Shown here piece by piece: positions 1-6,477 of a DNA stretch of 8,343 bases. Where the stretch lies: the NCBI GenBank assembly GCA_947176715.1, contig CAMWRR010000074.1:1-8343 (forward strand), written 5' to 3'. The notes under the pieces are model-generated. The model did no database searches, was not told the DNA's origin, and saw nothing but the letters and a program-made list of their open reading frames with translations. How positions within the stretch are numbered: position 1 is the first letter of the stretch; each line of letters begins with the position of its first letter. A program made the position numbers and the translations under genes. Source of the DNA: an uncultured Rikenellaceae bacterium. GTDB lineage: Bacteria > Bacteroidota > Bacteroidia > Bacteroidales > Rikenellaceae.

Positions 1-47
1 CGTAGGCCTTTCCTTTTGGCGGTTCTTGTAGCGTAGCGAAAAGACCG
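1..47 (+). repeat. Degenerate direct repeat, copy A (cut by window edge)
   Basis: The first 22 bases match 473-494 at 21 of 22 positions (core GTAGGCCTTTCCT, then TTGGCGG). After a divergent middle, both copies end in AAAGACCG (40-47 and 511-518) at nearly the same spacing, 39 and 38 bases from the copy start. The middle of this copy contains AGCGTAGCGA, which recurs at 418-427. The copy may extend to the left of the window, because copy B is preceded by a conserved-looking hairpin. Confidence 0.7.
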
Positions 48-83
48 GCGGGCCGGAGCCTCCCCCCCCCGTCGGAGGCCCGC
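48..83. other. GC-rich inverted repeat with C9 tract
   Basis: GCGGGCC (48-54) pairs perfectly with GGCCCGC (77-83). An alternative internal pairing is GCCTCC (58-63) with GGAGGC (74-79). The loop holds nine consecutive C (62-70). No U-run follows on either strand, so it is not a textbook intrinsic terminator. It could be a structured RNA segment or part of the local repeat family. Confidence 0.45.
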
Positions 84-155
84 AAGTGAGGGTAACGGAG
101 CTATAAGCGTTATTCGCGGAAAGCCACTAACTGCATCTATTCTACCTCTCGCCCG

Positions 156-201
156 GTGCGGTCCCCCGCAGGCTCCGTCCCTGTGATGCTGGGGGAGGCA
201 C
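156..201. other. Long imperfect hairpin
   Basis: Three nested stems can form: GTGC (156-159) with GCAC (198-201), TCCCCC (162-167) with GGGGGA (191-196), and GCA (168-170) with TGC (187-189). They are separated by a small internal loop and a one-base bulge and leave a 16-base apical loop. There is no U-run after the stem on either strand. It could be an RNA structure or a chance product of GC-rich sequence. Confidence 0.4.
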
Positions 202-239
202 TGAGAAAAGCATGTGGCATACTTTATTGTAGTATATCT

Positions 240-254
240 GTCCGAGGTACGAGG
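240..254 (+). repeat. Short repeat GTCCGAGGYACGAGG, copy 1
   Basis: GTCCGAGGTACGAGG here matches GTCCGAGGCACGAGG at 456-470 with one difference in 15 bases. The copy at 456-470 forms a small hairpin. In this copy the right arm reads GGGT rather than GGACC, so the pairing is lost, as expected of a decaying repeat. Confidence 0.55.
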
Positions 255-455
255 GTAGTCAGACACATTCCGGTTTTTCTGTTCGAGCGAATCTTCCTAT
301 CCAAGTGGAACGATGGTGGCAGCCTTTCCCTCCTTATTCCGTCCGTGTGTCAGTAAGACTATTAAATGTACTTATTGTTGTCCGTCAAAACTTATATAGG
401 CTATAAATGTGCTTCGAGCGTAGCGAGGTCATTAAATATAATTCCGCTTGATTCG

Positions 456-470
456 GTCCGAGGCACGAGG
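456..470 (+). repeat. Short repeat GTCCGAGGYACGAGG, copy 2, in a hairpin
   Basis: This is the second copy of the 15-base repeat at 240-254. It lies within the inverted repeat CGGTCC (454-459) / GGACCG (469-474) and leads directly into direct-repeat copy B at 473. The short and long repeats therefore probably belong to one composite element. Confidence 0.55.
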
Positions 471-472
471 AC

Positions 473-518
473 CGTAGGCCTTTCCTCTTGGCGGATTCAA
501 GGTGTAATGCAAAGACCG
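473..518 (+). repeat. Degenerate direct repeat, copy B
   Basis: This is the second copy of the 1-47 repeat, with 21 of 22 identities at the left end and a shared AAAGACCG right end. It is immediately preceded by, and overlaps by two bases, a perfect 6-bp inverted repeat CGGTCC/GGACCG (454-459 and 469-474, 9-base loop). It follows an AGCGTAGCGA block (418-427) that in copy A lies inside the repeat, so the elements appear shuffled or rearranged between copies. Confidence 0.7.
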
Positions 519-665
519 ACAGACACACATGGGCATAAATTTACCATGTATTGAGGCCAGAGCCAGAGTCAGATGATAAAAGAGGTATAGGCATGTAGCC
601 CATAGTTACGAAGTGCAGACAGTGTCAACTATTCCCATTAAATTCTAACCTCGAATACACGCAAT

Positions 666-695
666 AAAAAAGGGGGCGGTAATCTAACCGTCCCC
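666..695 (-). terminator. Intrinsic terminator of the efflux operon
   Basis: Read on the minus strand, GGGGACGGT (695-687) pairs with ACCGCCCCC (680-672) across a 6-base loop, with a single A-C mismatch, and is followed at once by six T (671-666). It begins 9 bases after the TAG stop of the outer-membrane channel gene. This is the expected end of the four-gene metal-efflux transcript. Confidence 0.85.
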
Positions 696-703
696 TTTCT
701 TCT

Positions 704-1978
704 CTAAAACTCCGTCAGACACAACTGCATCGTTGCGGCGGCCAATGCCGCGTCGTGTTCGTTTTCGATGATCGACTCGACTGTGGATAGCCATATATCG
801 AGTCCGGAGAGGTATTCGAGCATCGATATGTGCCCGGCTTCGAGGGCTTTGTTGAGAAGCTCCACGGTGTTGCTACGCCTGAGGAGTCCCCGATACTGTT
901 CGAGTGTCTCGAGCGACGACAGATACGACGCCTTTACCGATTCGAGTCCGGTAATTATATTGCTCCGCAATGCGTCGGCATTACGTCGGGCGGCCTCGCG
1001 AGAGGCTTTGGCGGCGCGCATGGTTCCGACACGTCCCCACAGAGGGATGGTTATGCCGGCCAACACGGCGTGCGACGGCTCCTTGGCGTCCATGTTGAGA
1101 CGGTACCCGACCTTGAATCCGGGAACCCACTCGCTACGTGCCAGACGTACCTGCCTCTCGGCTATGAGCGTGTCTATTGCCGCCCCCTGCATGTCGTAGT
1201 CGAGCTGAGATGCCCGAGCCACGAAGTCGTCGGTGTCGCCTATGTCGAATAGGGGATAGAGGGTGTCGGCCACCTCGAAATCCTCCGGCAGAGAGGCCAT
1301 ACGACGCATGGCGCGCAGGTTGTTGTCGCGCTCCACGATAGCTTTACGATAACGGGTGGAGGCGTCCAACCGCAATATCTCCACCTTGTTTGTCTCTAAG
1401 GCGGAGGCGTCGCCCGATTCGAGCTGTCTGGCGAATATCTCTACGAGATGGTCGGCGTTTTTGAGCGACAGTTCGAGCAAGGCGACCATATTGTTGTGAT
1501 ATATGGCGTCTATGTACATGACCTGTGCCTCTCCGGCCAGACGACGCATGGCCGCCGAGTGTGCGGCGCGGCTCCCCGCCGCCGACAGACGGGCTATGCG
1601 GCCCCTGTTGACATATACGGTAGGGAAATCGAACCCTTGCGATACGTTCATCTCGAAAGATGTGTTCCTGTTCACGAAAGCGGCTATCTCGGCCTCCGGG
1701 TTCTCCGGACCGATGCCCACGCGCGCTTCCCGCAGCTCTGCCTCTAACTCGGCTTCGAGGGCCTTTGTCTCGGGGCTTACGGCCAGCGCCCGCTCTATGA
1801 ACGAGGCGTAACCCGAGGCGTCGAGAGCATCGGAGTGCCGGTGTCCCGATAGCAGATAGTGGAAGCAGGAGTGGTCGGTGGGGGCGCATACGGCCACCTT
1901 GGTCTCCGGTCTCTCGTGCTGTGCCGAGGCCATAAGCCCCGACAGCGAGAGGAGTGTTAGGAAAAGTATCTTCTTCAT
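704..1978 (-). CDS. TolC-family outer-membrane channel of heavy-metal RND pump (CzcC/CusC-like)
   Basis: This is the outer-membrane exit duct of the tripartite metal pump. The 424-residue length is normal for the family. Residues 1-19 form a type I signal peptide with a likely cleavage after ASA; there is no lipobox, unlike E. coli CusC. The mature part is helix-rich and shows the two-fold internal repeat of outer-membrane efflux proteins: helices ending in QLESGDASALE (185-195) and ALEAGHISMLE (378-388), each with the family's G-x-x-S/A-x-L-E pattern. The ATG overlaps the permease stop codon (ATGA), implying translational coupling, and a terminator follows the stop. The mature N-terminus has an unusual Cys/His patch (C31, H36, C38, H40, H46, H48) that could bind metal or form a disulfide. 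Isoleucine is mostly encoded by ATA (15 of 21 in my count). The family call is firm; the exact metal is unknown. Confidence 0.9.
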   Translation of the reverse strand: MKKILFLTLLSLSGLMASAQHERPETKVAVCAPTDHSCFHYLLSGHRHSDALDASGYASFIERALAVSPETKALEAELEAELREARVGIGPENPEAEIAAFVNRNTSFEMNVSQGFDFPTVYVNRGRIARLSAAGSRAAHSAAMRRLAGEAQVMYIDAIYHNNMVALLELSLKNADHLVEIFARQLESGDASALETNKVEILRLDASTRYRKAIVERDNNLRAMRRMASLPEDFEVADTLYPLFDIGDTDDFVARASQLDYDMQGAAIDTLIAERQVRLARSEWVPGFKVGYRLNMDAKEPSHAVLAGITIPLWGRVGTMRAAKASREAARRNADALRSNIITGLESVKASYLSSLETLEQYRGLLRRSNTVELLNKALEAGHISMLEYLSGLDIWLSTVESIIENEHDAALAAATMQLCLTEF

Positions 1979-4900
1979 GCCTTTTGATTTTTGCAGATGT
2001 ATGTGTAGAATACGGGCACCACGAATAGGTTGAGAAGCGTGGATGTGAGAAGCCCGCCCAATATCACTATCGCCATTGGGCTCTGTATCTCGTTGCCCGG
2101 AAGCGAGCCGTTTATGGCTATGGGTATCATGGCCAGCCCGGAGGTAAGTGCCGTCAGTATGATGGGGTTGAGACGGTCGCGCGAGCCTACTGCCACCCTC
2201 TCGTACAGCTCCATGCCGCCGGCGGCCAAGTCGCGGTAGTGCGATATGAGCAGTATGCCGTTACGGGTTGCTATGCCGAAGAGCGAAATGAAACCTATGA
2301 TGGATGGTATGCTTATCACGCCCGACGACACCCACACGGCGAAGATGCCGCCTATGAGGGCGAGCGGCAGGTTGAGAAGTATGACACCCGTTATCCTAAG
2401 GTCGCGGAACTCGCCGAAGAGCAACAGGAAGACCACCAAGAGCGAGAGCAGCGACGTGAGCATGAGGGTGCGCGATGCGGCCGCCTCGCTCTCGAACTGC
2501 CCGCCGTACTCTATGTGATAGTTCTCAGGAAGCTCTATCGACTCGTCTATGCGGCGCGATATCTCGCCCACGATGCCACGCAGGTCGCCGCCGTCGACAT
2601 TGGCCGACACCACCACCTTGCGTATGACGTTCTCGCGGTTGACCGAGTTGGGACCGGAGGTGGAGACGATCTCGGCGATATAACCGAGCGGCACCTTGAC
2701 GGCGCGACCCTCCACCGTGGCGTCGAAGAGCATGTCGCCGAGCGCCTCTATCGACTCGCGGCTACGGTCGTCGAACTTGATGGTGACGTCGATGTTACGC
2801 TCCTTGTCGTACACCTGCGACACCACGCGTCCCGAGAGGGCAACCTCTATGTCCTCCACGAACTCGCCCACAGGTATGCCCAAACGGGCCAACACCTCGC
2901 GGCGCGGCTTTATGTGTATCTGCGGACTCTCTATCTGTTGCTCCACGTTGACATCGACAAGTCCCGGAATGTCGTCCACGAGCGACTTGATGCGCCCGCC
3001 TATGGCGAACATCTCGTTAAGGTCGGTGCCGAATATCTTGATGGCTATGTTGGAGCGTGTGCCCGACAAAAGCATGTCCATACGGTGAGATATGGGCTGT
3101 CCTATCTCGAATACCGCCCCGTTTATGGTGCTCAGTTTGTCGCGCACATCGGCGAACAGCTCCTCGCGACTGCGATCCTTAAGCTCGAACGGCACGTCCA
3201 GCTCCGAGGTGTTGGAGCCGAGGGCGTGTTCGTCTAGCTCGGCGCGTCCCGTCTTGCGGGCCACTGTCTTGACCTCGGGTATGGTCATAAGCATCTCCTC
3301 GGCTATGGAGGCTATGCGGCCGCTGTGCTCTATGTTGGTGCCGGGGAGCGATGCCAAGGCTATCGACATGGAGCCTTCGTTGAACGGCGGCAGGAAGCTG
3401 CGGCCCAAGGTGGTCATCACAGCCAGCGCACCCGCGAGCAATACCGCCGCGGCACCTACAACTATCTTGCGGTGCCCTAACGCCCACGCGAGCATCCTGC
3501 CGTAACCCTCTTTCATATTGCGTGTTATGCGCGGCTCTTTTTCGTGGCTGTCGAGCATACGCGGCGAGGTGAGCATATAGCTGCATAGCACCGGCGTAAG
3601 GGTGATGGCCACCACCATAGAGGCGAAGAGCGACACTATGAACGATACACCCAGAGAGGTAAGCATACGCCCCTCCATGCCGCTGAGGAAGAATAGCGGC
3701 AAAAAGGTCACTATGATGATGAGTGTGGCATTGAAGATAGACGACCGTATCTCCGCTGAAGCGTGATATATGACTGTAAGGGCCGGTTCGCGCCTCTCCT
3801 CGGGCAAGAGGTGGTTCTCGCGCAACCGCCGGAACACATTCTCAACGTCTATGATGGCGTCGTCCACGAGCGAACCTATGGCTATGGCCATGCCGCCGAG
3901 GCTCATGGTGTTGAGCGTAAGCCCCATAGCTTTGAGCGTAAGTATCGAGAATAGCAACGACAAGGGTATGGCTATCAGCGATATGACAGTGGTGCGCACA
4001 TTGGCCAAAAATATGAAGAGTATAATCACCACCAGCACGGCACCCTCTATCAGGGCGCGCTCTATGTTGCGTATGGAGGCGTCTATGAATGTGGACTGAC
4101 GGAATATCTCGGTGTTGAACTCCACGCCGTGGGGGATGTTCTTCTTGAGGTCGGCCAAGGTCTCGTCCAGCTTCTCGACCAACCGGTGGGTGTCGACACC
4201 CGGCTGTTTGGTCACCGAGAGCAACACGGCGGGGTGCCCCTCCACCGACGCCTGTCCCAATATGGGCGACTTGACACCTATCTTGACGTCGGCTATGTCG
4301 GCCAAGGTGACGGGCAGACCGTCCGCCTGTTTTACCACCGAGCGCCCCATCTCGTCGGGGTCGGTGGTGCGGGCCGTGCCTCTTATTATATACTCGTTGC
4401 CGTGGTCGTTGATGATGCCGCCCGCCGCATTGGCGTTGATGTTCTCGGCGGCGGCTATCGCTTCGTCCACGGTGACGCCGTAGTGCTTCATGCGGAGCGG
4501 GTCGAGAAGTATCTGGTATTCGAGTATCTCGCCGCCCGACACCGTCACCTGCGCCACCCCCTCCACGGAGAGCAGACGCGGACGCATGGTCCAGTCGGCG
4601 AGGGTGCGCAGGTCGCCTATCGACATGCTATCGGCGGTCATGCCTATAATCATCACCTCGCCCAAGAGCGACGACTGCGGCGCGAGGGTAGGGGTGCCGG
4701 CTCCTGCGGGAAGCGCCTCGGCCACGCCTACCAGCTTCTCCGATACTATCTGACGGGCTATGTATATGTCGGTGCCCCAGTCGAATTCGACCCACACCAC
4801 CGAGAAGCCTGTGGACGACTGCGAACGCACGCGGCGCACGTCGGTGGCTCCGTTGAGAGCCGTTTCCACCGGGAAGGTGACCAGACGCTCCACCTCCTCG

Positions 4901-5073
4901 GCGGCCAGGCCCTGAGCCTCGGTCATCACCACCACCGTGGGGGCCGTAAGGTCGGGGAACACATCCACCTCCATACGCGAGGCGGTGTACGACCCGGCTA
5001 TGACGAGCAACAGAGAGAGAGCCAACACTATCAGCCTGTTGTCGAGGGAATATTTTATTATCCTGTTTATCAT
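1975..5073 (-). CDS. Heavy-metal efflux RND permease (CusA/CzcA family)
   Basis: This is the proton-driven inner-membrane engine of the pump, taking metal from periplasm or cytoplasm into the adaptor-channel duct. At 1032 residues it is full length. The RND layout is intact: TM1 about 13-31, a periplasmic domain to about 335, TM2-6 about 340-500, TM7 about 536-554, a second periplasmic domain to about 865, and TM8-12 about 868-1025. TM4 contains AIGSLVDDAIIDVEN (398-412); D404 and E411 align with CzcA D408 and E415, essential for proton relay. The CzcA DFG aspartate is Ala398 here, as in CusA. Of the CusA methionine triad (M573, M623, M672), only the last seems kept, in the MDML motif at about 665-668. 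The CusA TM10 glutamate is replaced in ATRNG (935-939). These comparisons are from memory. Metal is probably divalent, by inference. The gene starts 11 bp after the adaptor and overlaps the channel gene by 4 bp. Confidence 0.93.
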   Translation of the reverse strand: MINRIIKYSLDNRLIVLALSLLLVIAGSYTASRMEVDVFPDLTAPTVVVMTEAQGLAAEEVERLVTFPVETALNGATDVRRVRSQSSTGFSVVWVEFDWGTDIYIARQIVSEKLVGVAEALPAGAGTPTLAPQSSLLGEVMIIGMTADSMSIGDLRTLADWTMRPRLLSVEGVAQVTVSGGEILEYQILLDPLRMKHYGVTVDEAIAAAENINANAAGGIINDHGNEYIIRGTARTTDPDEMGRSVVKQADGLPVTLADIADVKIGVKSPILGQASVEGHPAVLLSVTKQPGVDTHRLVEKLDETLADLKKNIPHGVEFNTEIFRQSTFIDASIRNIERALIEGAVLVVIILFIFLANVRTTVISLIAIPLSLLFSILTLKAMGLTLNTMSLGGMAIAIGSLVDDAIIDVENVFRRLRENHLLPEERREPALTVIYHASAEIRSSIFNATLIIIVTFLPLFFLSGMEGRMLTSLGVSFIVSLFASMVVAITLTPVLCSYMLTSPRMLDSHEKEPRITRNMKEGYGRMLAWALGHRKIVVGAAAVLLAGALAVMTTLGRSFLPPFNEGSMSIALASLPGTNIEHSGRIASIAEEMLMTIPEVKTVARKTGRAELDEHALGSNTSELDVPFELKDRSREELFADVRDKLSTINGAVFEIGQPISHRMDMLLSGTRSNIAIKIFGTDLNEMFAIGGRIKSLVDDIPGLVDVNVEQQIESPQIHIKPRREVLARLGIPVGEFVEDIEVALSGRVVSQVYDKERNIDVTIKFDDRSRESIEALGDMLFDATVEGRAVKVPLGYIAEIVSTSGPNSVNRENVIRKVVVSANVDGGDLRGIVGEISRRIDESIELPENYHIEYGGQFESEAAASRTLMLTSLLSLLVVFLLLFGEFRDLRITGVILLNLPLALIGGIFAVWVSSGVISIPSIIGFISLFGIATRNGILLISHYRDLAAGGMELYERVAVGSRDRLNPIILTALTSGLAMIPIAINGSLPGNEIQSPMAIVILGGLLTSTLLNLFVVPVFYTYICKNQKA

Positions 5074-5084
5074 GACTCTCTGTT

Positions 5085-6392
5085 TTAGTGGCTATGGCTG
5101 TGGGCGGGCACCGAGCTAGATACCCCCGCCAACTTGACGTAATAGGCCCCTTTGGATACCACCTCGGCACCCTCTTCGAGCCCGGCTACTATCTCTACGT
5201 CGACACCGTCGCTCACGCCCGGTTTTACATATATCTTCTCGAACTCCTCCGGCCCTATCTTTATGAATACGGAGTAGGCCCCCTGTTCCTCCACGAGCGA
5301 GCCTACCGGAACGGTCAGAGCGTCGCGCTTTTCAGACCCTGTCAGGTAGACGTCGACGTATGACCCGGGGATCAGGCTGCCGTCGTTGTCGAACTCGAAC
5401 GTCACCGGCACGAAGAAGCCGCCGTCGGTAGAGCGTCCCCCCGCAAGCAGACGACCGCCCATGACCGATACGTCGTGCGTTTTGCCGTCGTAGGGGGTGA
5501 CGAAACGTGCCGACGAGACGTCGCCCAGCTTCGCGAAGTCGCGCCCGGCCACATCGGCCCGTAGCTGCAGACGACGGTTGCGCGACACGGTCATAAGAGG
5601 CGCTCCCGAGGCCACGTATTCGCCCTCGCGCACCTGCAGGGACGCTATATAGCCGCCTATGGGGGCCACTATGCGCTTGCCCTTGGCCGCAATGTTGCGC
5701 GATAGCGTCTCCATGCGCGCCTTGGCCTGCATGTAATCCGCCTTGATAGCGGCCAGCTCCTTGGCGCTCACTATGTTATCGGCCGCCAGCTCTTCTGCGC
5801 GCTTATAGTCGCCTTCGGCCTTCTCGTAGGCCGCCTTGGCCGAGCGGTAGAGCTCGGGGTAGTTGTCCGAGGACATATCGTCGGAGGTTATGACCATGAG
5901 GGTCTCGCCCTTGGTGACAGCCACGCCGTCGGCCAGACGACGGGCCGTGAAGCTGACGATGCCCGATGCCGACGCCGACACCACCGACTCGTCGCCCTGT
6001 GCCGGAACTATCTGCCCGGAGGTGCGGACCACCTCGCGGATGGGTTTTGTCACCGCCTTAGACATCTCGAAGCCGAGCTTCTCTGCCATTACGGGGTTGA
6101 AGGTTATGCCCTTGTGGTCGCCATCCTTGTGGGTGTCGCCTGCGGGACCGTGTGAGTGGCCGTCGTGGTCATGCCCCTCGTCATGATTGTGGGCCTCGCC
6201 GTCGTGGGTGTGGCCGTCATGGTCGTGGTTATGGCCGTCATGGTCGTGGCCCTCTTCGCCGTGTTCGTGGTCTTCGTGACCGGCGGTATGCGTGTGTTCG
6301 TGACCGGCATGGTCGTGCGCCCCGGTGCCGTTGCCGGACGCGCATGACAATACGAACAGTAATGCCGGGATAAGCATTAATCTCTTTGACAT
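5085..6392 (-). CDS. RND periplasmic adaptor lipoprotein with His-rich N-terminus (CzcB/CusB-like)
   Basis: This membrane-fusion protein bridges the RND permease and the outer-membrane channel. Its 435 residues begin with a lipoprotein signal ending in LFVLSC (lipidated C17), so it should be anchored to a membrane facing the periplasm. Residues 26-93 are a linker with 23 histidines, many in GHDHD-like units with Asp and Glu. The order after that is typical: first half of the barrel-sandwich domain about 135-170, an alpha-helical hairpin about 178-240, second half of the barrel-sandwich (APIGGYIASLQVREGEYV) about 244-262, beta-barrel about 275-370, and membrane-proximal domain about 370-420. 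The protein ends in HSHSH. E. coli CusB binds Cu(I) with methionines; here a His/Asp cluster takes that place, which suits Zn, Co, Ni or Cd or general buffering (inference). The gene lies 66 bp after the small secreted protein and 11 bp before the permease. Confidence 0.92.
   Translation of the reverse strand: MSKRLMLIPALLFVLSCASGNGTGAHDHAGHEHTHTAGHEDHEHGEEGHDHDGHNHDHDGHTHDGEAHNHDEGHDHDGHSHGPAGDTHKDGDHKGITFNPVMAEKLGFEMSKAVTKPIREVVRTSGQIVPAQGDESVVSASASGIVSFTARRLADGVAVTKGETLMVITSDDMSSDNYPELYRSAKAAYEKAEGDYKRAEELAADNIVSAKELAAIKADYMQAKARMETLSRNIAAKGKRIVAPIGGYIASLQVREGEYVASGAPLMTVSRNRRLQLRADVAGRDFAKLGDVSSARFVTPYDGKTHDVSVMGGRLLAGGRSTDGGFFVPVTFEFDNDGSLIPGSYVDVYLTGSEKRDALTVPVGSLVEEQGAYSVFIKIGPEEFEKIYVKPGVSDGVDVEIVAGLEEGAEVVSKGAYYVKLAGVSSSVPAHSHSH
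6114..6317 (-). repeat. His-rich low-complexity tandem repeat inside adaptor gene
   Basis: This stretch encodes adaptor residues 26-93 as irregular copies of GHDHD, GHEH and GHSH units. In the DNA the units recur at multiples of 3 bases, often as near 12-18-base copies (for example GGCCGTCATGGTCGTGG on the plus strand around 6212 and again around 6233). Such a tract can gain or lose units by slippage without shifting the frame, so His number may vary between strains. The tract also creates long false open frames on the other strand and in other frames. Confidence 0.8.
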
Positions 6393-6450
6393 GTATGTTA
6401 TGTTGTGGAGTTAGTATTTAGGTTTGATAAGGAGCGGCCGGACGGGTGTG

Positions 6451-6477
6451 TCCGTGCCTTATTGCAAGAGGCACGGA
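6451..6477 (-). other. Intercistronic hairpin over the stop codon of the small secreted protein gene
   Basis: Read on the minus strand, TCCGTGCC (6477-6470) pairs perfectly with GGCACGGA (6458-6451). The 11-base loop contains the TAA stop (6461-6459) of the small secreted protein gene. No U-run follows, so it is unlikely to be a simple terminator. A second, shorter stem (CGGAC 6439-6443 with GTCCG 6450-6454) uses part of the same bases and would exclude the first. It could stabilise mRNA, mark a processing site, or lower readthrough into the pump genes. Confidence 0.5.

Larger units (their letters stand above)
1..665. other. Non-coding region with degenerate repeats and hairpins
   Basis: No convincing gene is present in these 665 bases. 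The two open frames of about 60 codons on the plus strand (156-356 and 366-554) have no recognisable domain, signal peptide or leader, and their translations look like random sequence. The base composition is mixed: GC-rich structured parts (45-205) alternate with AT-rich parts (340-460 and 560-665). The region carries degenerate direct repeats and two GC-rich inverted repeats, listed separately, plus a run of nine C at 62-70. I do not recognise a tRNA, rRNA or known riboswitch. It may be decayed intergenic DNA, a repeat-family island or unrecognised RNA genes; the sequence alone does not decide. Confidence 0.6.

Noticed and set aside
62..70. C9 tract as a phase-variation switch
   Set aside because: No gene or promoter that it could switch is visible nearby, so only a homopolymer can be claimed.
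1..520. CRISPR array
   Set aside because: The repeats are few, of differing length, imperfect, and not evenly spaced with unique spacers.
156..554. Two plus-strand open frames of 66 and 62 codons in the left non-coding region
   Set aside because: No domain, signal peptide, promoter or plausible composition; they span repeats and hairpins and read like chance translation.
4129..5088. Long plus-strand open frame (319 codons) opposite the permease gene, and a similar one at 2239-3237
   Set aside because: They mirror the codon bias of the real minus-strand gene, are His/Arg/Tyr-rich with no domain, and the minus-strand frame is an unmistakable RND permease.
6104..6373. Open frames on both strands over the His-rich tract giving Val/Met-rich or Thr-rich products
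   Set aside because: They are alternative readings of the tandem repeat that encodes the His-rich linker of the adaptor.
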